Source of the DNA: Dendrophyllia cribrosa
Taxonomy: Eukaryota; Cnidaria; Anthozoa; Scleractinia; Dendrophylliidae
Reading direction: 5' to 3'
Length of the DNA: 64,000 bases
Assembly (NCBI GenBank): GCA_024195265.1
Contig: JAJLRJ010000006.1
Location: forward strand, 3,938,407 to 4,002,406
Positions 55,727-64,000 of the stretch are shown here, one piece after another; the first letter of the stretch is position 1, and every line of letters begins with the position of its first letter. The notes beneath the pieces were generated by a model. The model searched no databases and was not told where the DNA came from. It was given only the letters and a program-made list of their open reading frames with translations. A program made the translations under genes and the position numbers.

Positions 55727-58528
55727 TTAAGTACAAGTAGTAAGTACATTCCTTGCAGTCAGTTTCATCATGATAAAAAAAAGTATATGATAAAAATCAT
55801 CCATGTCAGTGTACATGAAGTATGATTCCCTCTCAAAGGACACTATATGACTGTTATATGACAAGGTATATGACAGCGAGGTGTTTGAATACCTGATGAA
55901 ACACTCTTTAGAGTGTTTGATATAGTTTCTCAAACCACTGATAATCCGCGGAGAAACGCAATGCAAACTTTTAGCAAATTTATGGTATGGTGGTTCGCCA
56001 GCCTGGTCTCTGCCGTTGTTTTTTGGGAGGGGGGGGGGTACTCTCTGTCGCTTTATGCTAGAGAAACCGGGTTAAGCTTCGGCAGTTGTGAGCCATTAGG
56101 CTTGTGAAGACTTACCTTACCCAGTATCACTGCATCCAAACCTTCTTCCGTTATTGATTTCCTTTGTTTTCTCTTCGTGAATTATTAATGAGGTTTTAAA
56201 ACTGAAAACGACTTCCGCTTAGGTTTTCCAGACGTCATTCATCGTTAACAACAACTACACTTACCTGAACATTACACTCGATACACTACTGAACATTTAT
56301 AAAATTATCTATCGGCTGTGGAGAGACGAGAAAGAATATAAGCTACAGATTTGCAAATGTTTTTCTATCTCGTCTCGCAATATTTTTTGTAGTTTTCATT
56401 TTCTTCGCGTGCCCTTTATCCGGGCAGGCTATCCGACTAGCCAAGGTGCTTTTCAAGTTTAATGCTGTAAATTGGTTCATTGCAGTTGCAGAAATCCACA
56501 TTCGTCACAAACGCAACTTGGAAGGTATAATCAAGGAATCGAACTCCAGTGAAACAAAGATCACGAGTAATGAGGATATCAAGAGAGAAGTTCATCGGGC
56601 ACTGAATAGTCTGGTCTGCACTGCACAATGTTCGAAAAGCATCAGGGGAAGACGAGGCAGGCCTGGTCCCCCAGGCAAGCATGGCCCGCCTGGGCCCCAG
56701 GGACTACAGGGGACCCAAGGAGACAAAGGAGCTCAAGGAGATCAGGGACCTCCCGGACCTAAAGGCGATCAGGGCCCTGAAGGACCCAAGGGTGATCCTG
56801 GTGAATCTATCTCAGCCCCTTCTATAGTGTCACCTCCGGTGTCCATAGTGGTAAACAAAACTGGTGTAGCCTCCTTTCAGTGCGAGGTTAAGGGAAACCC
56901 AGCACCTCAGGTCACGTGGCTGAAACAGAATTCCAGTCTTCTCGTTGACAAACGAATTGTACAGTCACGTGGAGGCCTGCTAATTAGAAATGTGACGTCA
57001 CAAGATTGCGGAACGTACACGTGCAAAGCAAGAAATATTCTGGGAGAAATGACATCATCGGCCACATTAATTGTCCAAGGTGAGTAAAAAGTTTTTGTTT
57101 AAGCTTTTGTTATGCTTTATTTTGTGGAAGTGGAGACGTTTTGGAAGAAGGCGCATTTTCGCGGTCAATGGAAATAATTTCGCAAATTCAAGATCAAATA
57201 AGAATTTATTAAAAATCATTGATCTACATATAATCAAGGTGACGTCACACACAAAGAAATGTGGCCATATGCAAATCAAACTACATCTTTGAAAATGCTC
57301 CAAATATAATGTAATCGCAAAACTACGAATACAATTAAATAATGCTCCATTTTCAACCTTCAGACTGATCATAGTTGTTTCTTTTTTGCAGTTAGTGCCT
57401 CGATCACTCAAAAACCCTCGTCTGCCATTGTTGAAGAAGGGGAAAACGTGATTCTGCAGTGTAAAGCTTCTGGTCAGCTAACACCAACGATCACTTGGCG
57501 AAAAGCGTTTAGTCGCGTGCCAAAAAAGACGACCAAAATGTATGATGGGAAACTGACAATACTGAATATAAAAAACGCAGACGGCGGGACCTACGCATGC
57601 TCAGCAGATAATCTACTTGGGCAAGAATCCGCTGTCGCACAAGTGACTGTGATTGACAGGCTTAAATTTACTCTAACCCCTCCCCTGAAAGTTGCCGCAT
57701 CAGAGTCTTGCAAGATGATGTTGCATTGTACAGCTCAGGGATCAATAGAGATCGTTTGGAAGAGAACGGGCCAACATCTTTCTCAAAATCAAGTTCTTTT
57801 TTCAAACGGAACTTTGCTTTTAAACAACGTTTCCCCAAATGATGCTGGGTCGTATACATGCGAGGCAAAAAATTCACTGCGTTCCATTGAAGCAACATCT
57901 GTTGTTACAGTGTTCCTGTAGTAGTTTAAAATCAAGATGCAGTGAAAAACCTTCGGGTAATTATATTATTGACCCTGATGGCCAAGGAGGCGTGACTCCC
58001 TTCAGTGTGTATTGCGACATGCGTGACAAGGGTGGGGTTGGTGTGATGGTGATTAATCACGACAGTGAGAGCAGAACGTACGTCGGTAACATTCCTGGAT
58101 GTGATTTTAATAATCCAGGCTGTTACAGTAAAAATGTGGGTTACACTGGAGTCAGCACCGCTCAGCTAGCAGCACTCACTCGAGTCTCACAGAACTGTGA
58201 ACAGTTTATCAAGTTTGAGTGCAATGGTGCTGTCGCGTTTGTAGCGGATGCGGCTGCTTGGTGGGTGTCACGTGATGGGAGGAAAATGAACTACTGGGGA
58301 GGAGCTGCTGGATCAACCAACACGTGCGCATGCGGGGTAACAAACTCTTGTTTGAATGGATACAAGTGTAACTGTTATAACAGTGGTGGCGGTTGGAGAG
58401 AGGACAGCGGTCTGCTGACAGACAAGTCTGCTCTGCCTGTTTCACAGATCAGACTGGCAGATTTTGATGACTCAAATGAAGAAGGTTATCACACATTAGG
58501 GAAACTCAAGTGTTATGGGCAGGCGTAA

Positions 58529-59640
58529 ATAAAACGGAACATCCCACGCGAACAAGTATAGAGTGATTTTCGTATGACTTTAAAAAACGATTTCCTTGAG
58601 ACAGTGTTCGTGATTTGTTTCATCCGCCAGTAGTGAAAGTAGTGAAAGGATTAAAGCAAACTTTGCTTTTCATACCGCTAAAAATATCCCTATTAAATGT
58701 GGAAGAAGCTTGTTCGATTGACCTATCAGAATGCTGAAAAGCGAGTGACGTCAAAGAGAACAGCTATTTTTCAGCTCGCAATCCGTTCGTTTTGCTTTGC
58801 GTGTTTGCTAAACCAACCAAAACACGCGCGCATTTTCTTCCGTTAAACCAATCAATTTGCCGCTTCCAGTTCTTTTGTTGTTTTAGTTGTGCTTAGGCGT
58901 AATCATTTCAAGGTCATACAAAATCGCTCTAATTAAAAAACGTATTTGGTGACATTTGCTAGATGAGGTTAAATCATATTGTTATTCAGACTGAGATTAA
59001 CGCAAGGAAATTACAATGACCTACAGTGAATAAGGTAATAAAAGTCGTACGATTAATCACTACTGATATAATTCTATCGTTATCGTTGCTTATTGGACAA
59101 GCAATGTTCTTTCACTCGTCAAATTAAATTACGGTGAATCGTACGTACTGTTCGAAAATTTTTGCGTGCATCTTTCATTTTGTTAGCGTTTCAAATGCGT
59201 TTGAAACAGTTTTCTTGGCAATAGATCAATTGTTTTGAATCAAATACCCCAATCGGAAATTGCTTGCTATGTTTGCAGTTTTCAGTGAGCGTTTTCTGTT
59301 GATAAAAAACGCTACTGTATGTTTTTGTTGATTTTGTGTTTAAGCTCTGTAATTGATTCAAAATATGCGTCCTCCAACCGGTCACAGAAAATGAACTTAT
59401 TTCACAAACACATCTTTACAAACGGAGACTAAAATTTTGATTACAATATTTTGACGCGTGCTGAAAGATACATTAAGAAATTTTTAAGCAAGGCGTTTGC
59501 AGCGCGAGTTCGTCATGAAGGTTTTAAAAGTTGTTGCCTAAGCCGACTTTGCGTACAAAAACTAAGAACGTATAATGCAAGAAAACCACTATATAGTTGT
59601 ATAACCACTATAAAAGTATTTTGGGACAAAACGCTTATAT
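58529..59640. other. 3' flank of gene B, gene-free
   Basis: This stretch has no gene of its own. It aligns with 44,967-46,551 plus 51,575-52,000 of copy A once the MITEs and the 5-kb element are removed, so it records the pre-insertion state. AATAAA overlaps the gene B stop codon (58,528-58,533). Confidence 0.55.
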
Positions 59641-60180
59641 AATCTCTGTAATTATCACCCTATTAAAAGGTCACACACTCCTGATCCCGACCGGCGAAAC
59701 ACACCTCTATTAAGGGGATACTGCTCCTGGTGCCGGCCGGCAAAACGCTTTGGCATATAATCATTGTAATTATCACTTTATTAAAGGGGCACTTCTCCTG
59801 GTACCGGCCGGCAAAACGTGCATATAATCATTGTAATTATCACTTTATTAAAGGGAAACCTTTATTAAAGGTACACTTCTCCTGGTCCCGGTCAGCAAAA
59901 CGCTCATATAATCATTGTAATTATCACCTCTATTAAAGAGTATCTCCATTAAGAGGACACTTCTCCTGGCCCCGATGGTGTTATGGTGTTTCGATGATGT
60001 AATGGAGGTTCTACTGTACCAGTAAGTACTTTTGTACAATCGGACCTCTCCCTACACCTCTATTAATTAAGGGGACATTTCTCCTGATACCGATGGTGTC
60101 CTCTTAATGTAGGCTCTACTGTATCAGTAAGTACATTTGTATACTGTCGGACCTCTACTTACACCTCTATTTTACTTCTT
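59640..60180. repeat. Imperfect tandem repeats, about 65-80 bp
   Basis: Units recur with CATATAATCATTGTAATTAT, CACTTTATTAAAGGGG, ACTTCTCCTGG and CCGGCCGGCAAAACG, at least five times with drift. The later part repeats TGTACTGTAGGACCTC-like blocks. It is absent from copy A at the matching point. Confidence 0.75.
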
Positions 60181-60456
60181 TCTGTAATAACACACTTGGA
60201 TCCGTCCCTTGAGTGTCCGTAGTAAAGACATTCGATTGTATTAAGGTTAAATCTTTTGACTTTTAAAGTGGTTTGTTTTTTGAAAAAAATAATTGTGACG
60301 TCTTTCAGTGCATTAAGAGTTTACCATATCTTGGCCACTCGTGGCCAATTATTGTTTCTTAGCTTCGTATGAGCACGAGCAAGAAATCATGCGCAGTAGT
60401 GATGTACAATGCAATACCAAGAAATCACCCCAAGACAATCTGACAGTCATATCCCT

Positions 60457-60645
60457 TTTACTCCAAGAGTCAACTATAAGACGTGTCGTTAGTTCTAATT
60501 TTTTAGACTGTGGACGAAATTCTATGGTATAAGCATTTAAATTAAACCTCTTCAATAGTAACTTTGCATGGTACTATTTGTTTTTTAACATTTTACAAAA
60601 TGAAATTTGGGATTTTTCTTAAATTTTGATTTTTGGCACTCTTCT
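60457..60645. repeat. Dispersed MITE, CCAAGAGTCAA family, copy 3
   Basis: Tail of copy B, paralogous to 52,084-52,272. Confidence 0.65.
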
Positions 60646-61128
60646 TAAACACGGTAGTACAGACAGATTGATTATGCAATTCAAAATAGACCACTACAAG
60701 CAACCTTATGTGCACCTTTGTGGGTATCAACTGCTAGTTAATTGGTGTTTCAAAATTAATTCTCTATCTTCAATCTCTTCTTTAAAACTCTTACTATTTC
60801 ATTTTAACTTTAATTCCCCCGCCTGAAAGCAATAAAACGCATTAACTACGGGATAAGTATGGACGCGCTTAATAGGTAAAGTTTCCGCGTCGCGTTCGCG
60901 TCATACCAGGTCCGTGAGTATTCCGCTGATCCGGAAGTTCACGGACTCAGGGTACGAGATTGGGGTCTTGTAAACATAAAACCAAACTTCTGACATAAAT
61001 TGTGGCATATCTGTATCTATAATCAGTCTGTGTCTTATTGCCTTTGAAGAAAGCAAGGTTTCATAACCAGTTCTTCTCCCATAACTACAGAATAATATAC
61101 GGTAACTTTAGGGTCTTCGTGCCAACGC

Positions 61129-63048
61129 TTAGCCAAAACATTTGAGTTTTCCTAATGTGAGATATCCTTCCTCGTTTGAGCTGTCCAAGTCTCCCAGTCT
61201 GATCTCTGTCACAGGTAACACAGACTTGTCTGTCAGGAGACCGCTGTCCTCTCTCCACCCGTCGCTATAGCCTCCATAATCACAGTTACACTTTTCACCA
61301 TTTGCGCACGAGTTTGTTACCCCGCATGCGCACATGTTGTTATAACCTGTAGCACCTCCCCAGTAGTTCATCCGTGTTCCATCACGTGACACCCACCAAG
61401 CATAGCTGGCCTGAATGAACTGAACGTCATTATTGCACTCAAACTTGATAAACTGTTCACAGTTCTGTGAGACTCGAGTGAGTGCTGCTAGCTGAGCGGT
61501 GCTGACTCCAGTGTAAGTCACCTTTTTGCCGTAGCACCCCACTCCACTACATCCTGGGATGTTACCAACATGGAATCTACTCTCAGTGTCGTGTCGGATG
61601 ACCGTCACGCCAATTCCACCCTTGTCACGCATGTTGCAATACACACTGAAGGGAGTCACGCCTCCTTGGCCATCAGGATCAATAATATAATTACCTGAAG
61701 AGCTTCCACTGAGACCTGATTTTATGCTGCTGCAGGACACGGGTGTGTGCACTTGAGACGTGGGCTTTTCCGCAACTACAATTAAATAAAAATAGTACCA
61801 GTCAGGTAAAATTGTCTTAATCGCTTGACTCCTAAGAGTAACCAAATTAAAAATTCGGAGAAAAAAAAAATCCAAATTCCGTTTTGTAAACTTAACGGCA
61901 CCTGAAGAAACTACTCGGTAGCTTTCATTTGAATGGTCAGCCTACCTAAGATCACAACTACACCATCAAAAGTTAGAACCACTTTGTGCAACATAAACAC
62001 TATCACTAGCCTGCGTAACAAGCGCATAAAAAAAATATGGGCGCAAGAAAGAACTGGGCACGCGTGGGTCCCTCGCGCGCCCGTTCTTTCTTGCGCCCAT
62101 ACTATCACAAGAAAGTACTGCTCAGTAGTTTTCGTTTTAATGGTCAAACTTTCATCCACAGACTCAAACGTAGTATCCTCTTGTACATCATATAAGTAAA
62201 CAGTACGACAGGAAAGTACTGCTCAGCAACTTTCACTCGAATGGTCACACTTTATAATCCAAACCACAGCCTCGACTCCTTGTACCAGCTGGAGTGTTTT
62301 ATAATCCAAACCACAGCCTCGACTCCTTGTACCAGCTGGAGTGTTTTATAATCCAAACCACAGCCTCGACTCCTTGTACCAGCTGGAGTGCTTTTCAGTC
62401 GAGTGTCGAAATGAACATAAAGCCAAATTATTAATCATTTGGAGGCAAGAGAGCCTTATTGCTCACCTTGAACAGTTAATGTTGCCGATGATGTTATTAT
62501 TCCAAGAAAATTTCTTGCTATACATGTGTACATTCCCTCATCTTGTGACGTCACATCTGAAATCATCAGGCCTCCACGTGATTGCACAATTCGCTTGTCC
62601 GCCGAAAGACTGGAATTCCGTTTCAGCCACGTGACCTGAGGTGCCGGATTTCCTTTTACCTCGCACTGAAATGAGGCAACACCATTTTCTTTTACCACCA
62701 TGGACACCGGAGATGACACAATATAAGGGGCTGCGATGGATTCACCAGGATCACCCTTGGGTCCTTGAGGGCCCTGATCGCCTTTAGGTCCAGGAGGTCC
62801 CTGATCTCCTTGAGCACCTTTGTCTCCTTGGAATCCCTGTGGTCCCTGAAGCCCAGGCGGACCATGTTTGCCTGGGGGACCAGGCCTGCCTCGTTTTCCC
62901 CTGATTCCTTTCGGGCATTGCACAGGGCAGGCCAGCCTACCCAAAGCATGTATCAGTCCTCTGACGTCATCTGGACTTATAGCTTTGCTGTCGTTTACTT
63001 CCTTGCCGAGATTTCCTAGATTGCGTTTGTGACGAATGTGTATCAATT
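61129..63048 (-). CDS. Collagen/Ig/fibrinogen-like protein, gene C (CniFL-like), 5' exon outside the window
   Basis: Two minus-strand exons, 62,467-63,048 and 61,129-61,775, join in phase 1 with GT-AG borders. Both are fully open. The first encodes RHKR close to its start, a CPVQC pair, 18 Gly-X-Y triplets and one Ig domain (FQCEVKG to YTCIARN). The second goes directly into the fibrinogen-like domain ([45 protein letters not shown], stop after LKCFG). The Ig2-Ig3 segment of genes A and B is missing. Judging by the paralogues, the signal-anchor exon should lie 1-2.5 kb to the right, beyond position 64,000. It converges with gene B. This is the only undamaged member visible, with a likely surface or secreted recognition role. 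Confidence 0.87.
62036..62101. repeat. Perfect short foldback in the gene C intron
   Basis: TATGGGCGCAAGAAAGAAC pairs with its complement at 62,083-62,101. The loop contains CACGCGTGGGTCCCTCGCGC. This is a MITE-like hairpin. Confidence 0.75.
62251..62391. repeat. Three tandem 47-bp units in the gene C intron
   Basis: ATAATCCAAACCACAGCCTC begins at 62,254, 62,301 and 62,348, with TCCTTGTACCAGCTGGAGTG in each unit. The units are nearly identical, so the expansion is recent. Confidence 0.88.
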
Positions 63049-63538
63049 CTGCAAAAAAAAAAACCTTCATCTTGTGAATCAGGAATTATGTCACGCCATT
63101 TAAGCAATTCTGTCGCATACACATTGGACTCGAATTCAATGAAACCTCAAAAATGTTTTTTGATGATAGCACTAAGGAAAAACCTCAACCGACAAAATAG
63201 TCAAACTGAAACGGGCGCTTGCGGGCGGATAGAATTTATTATATCAGTTTACATGACAGTAGAGACGTGATCTCATTGTTATTTGTGTATTTCGTTCATA
63301 TTTTTTAAATTTAGTAGGAATAGCCCCTTTCGTTGAATTTTTTTCTGAAATTTAACGATGAGGAAAAGAACCTTCTTTCTCCCTTCTGAACCATGCAAAA
63401 CTTTCAGAAGGAAGAAAGCTGTAATTCACTTTACGGTAAATCCGTTCACTGCCGAAACTTTCAAAAAGCCATAAAATACTCTAGATTTTTGCAAGACGAA
63501 GAAACACGCAATATTTTTAATCTTGCATGTTTTAAATC

Positions 63539-63852
63539 TTTCACTCCTTGAGTCAATTGTGGAGACATATAGTGAAATTCTAACTTTTGTGTTTGCAACG
63601 AAATCACATATGGTGTGACCATTCTAGCCTGTGAACAAGCTTCTTTTTGGGGAATTGGGTTAGGTCAGTCCGCGCTCGGCGAGCGAACCTAACCCATATC
63701 CCCCAAAAGAAGCCTGTTCACAGGCTAGACCATTCAATTGAAACCTCTTCGGCAGTACTTTTGCATGGCACCTTTTCAGCTTTTTGTTTTTTAATATTTA
63801 GCAAATAAAATCTGGAATTTTTTCTTGAATTTTGATATTCACTCTTGGGAGT
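63539..63852. repeat. Dispersed MITE, CTTGAGTCAATTGTGG family, copy 4
   Basis: It belongs to the family of 27,131-27,318. The outer ends are ACTCCTTGAGT and ACTCTTGGGAGT. It is split by the 105-bp hairpin at 63,625-63,729. Confidence 0.68.
63625..63729. repeat. hAT-type MITE, 8-bp target duplication
   Basis: Ends TAGCCTGTGAACAAGCTTCT and the complement are flanked exactly by GACCATTC at 63,617-63,624 and 63,730-63,737. The uninterrupted site is visible in the family copy near 27,200 (GTGTGACCATTCATATGAAA). Eight-base duplications are typical of hAT elements. Confidence 0.85.
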
Positions 63853-64000
63853 TACAGGGTTGTGGTATCCTTGGCTTGGTCTGATTACAGTGTTTTCTCA
63901 CTAACCTTTTTCTGAGTCGTGGCGTAACATATTCAACACAGAAGCAATCGGCTCGTCATGTACAGATGTTCTTGGTATATATATGAAATTTTGATCCCTT

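Larger units (their letters stand above)
54101..58528 (+). pseudogene. Collagen/Ig/fibrinogen-like membrane protein, gene B (CniFL-like), frameshifted
   Basis: Exons are 54,101-54,314, 56,492-57,079 and 57,392-58,528, all in phase 1. Exon 1 gives the signal anchor (FSSIFFSVAVCFLALI) and stalk. Exon 2 is fully open: RHKR at residues 76-79, a CTAQC pair, about 18 Gly-X-Y triplets, then Ig1 with cysteines in FQCEVKG and YTCKARN. Exon 3 is open through Ig2 and Ig3, then meets TAG at 57,919-57,921. The fibrinogen-like domain ([12 protein letters not shown] to LGKLKCYGQA) continues in the next frame to the stop at 58,528. Compared with gene A about 11 bases are missing near 57,905. As it stands the product would be a membrane collagen with three Ig domains and no fibrinogen head. 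Exon 2 has two possible acceptors 6 bp apart (56,486 or 56,492). Confidence 0.85.
52318..60688. repeat. Tandem segmental duplication, copy B
   Basis: Direct repeat of copy A beginning CCTTCTAGTATATTAA, interrupted at once by the 690-bp element at 52,335, then colinear through the gene and 3' flank to GCAATTCAAAATA. Copy B keeps pre-insertion versions of several sites filled by transposons in copy A. Confidence 0.88.

Noticed and set aside
56486..56491. Alternative acceptor for gene B exon 2, six bases upstream
   Set aside because: It is a plausible tandem acceptor, but gene C has only the downstream equivalent, so that one was used. The choice adds or removes two residues only.
60900..60990. 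GC-rich foldback around GGTCCGTGAGTATTCC near the end of gene C
   Set aside because: The stem is short and imperfect, with no sign of a defined element or RNA gene.

Overview
The window looks like nuclear DNA of an anthozoan cnidarian, most likely a stony coral. This is inferred from gene content, not from any database search. The content is intronless rhodopsin-family receptors with aminergic-type pocket residues, an NXPE/PC-esterase gene with GT-AG introns, a cluster of membrane-anchored collagen/Ig/fibrinogen-like genes like the ficolin-like (CniFL) proteins reported from anthozoans, and AT-rich intergenic DNA packed with short palindromic transposons. There is no prokaryotic signature.

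Layout. 0-7.6 kb: no gene, several MITEs. 7.6-8.6 kb (-): class A GPCR 1. 8.6-15.4 kb: mostly empty, with two MITEs inserted side by side near 11 kb and one candidate membrane-protein exon near 13.2 kb (-). 15.46-20.67 kb (+): a five-exon NXPE-like gene of 544 codons, including two short exons. 26.07-27.09 kb (+): GPCR 2. 31.1-32.85 kb: a 1.7-kb DNA transposon without a transposase. 33.3 kb (+): a decayed GPCR fragment of a different subfamily. 35.2-36.25 kb (-): GPCR 3.

From 38.26 to 60.69 kb lies a direct tandem segmental duplication. Copy A (38,257-52,320) and copy B (52,318-60,688) each carry one gene with the order membrane anchor, collagen helix, three Ig domains, fibrinogen-like domain. 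Both genes are damaged, in different places. Gene A has a frameshift and a stop in the collagen/Ig1 exon; gene B has a frameshift just before the fibrinogen-like domain. A third paralogue, gene C (61.13-63.05 kb, -), is intact in its two visible exons, lacks Ig2-Ig3, and loses its first exon beyond the right edge.

Copy A has collected many insertions. The most striking is a 5,017-bp element (46,552-51,568) made of two near-identical 1.8-kb inverted arms. It has AG...CT termini and a 6-bp target duplication, confirmed by the uninterrupted site in copy B. It carries a broken packaging-type ATPase, an acidic serine-rich protein gene in each arm and an intact tRNA-His(GTG) in each arm. It is best read as a decayed Polinton/Maverick-like, virus-related element. 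The collagen/Ig/fibrinogen proteins are plausible recognition molecules: all three genes keep a furin-type RHKR site that could release the extracellular part. The GPCRs are probably small-ligand receptors. Functional links between these gene groups are not shown by the sequence.
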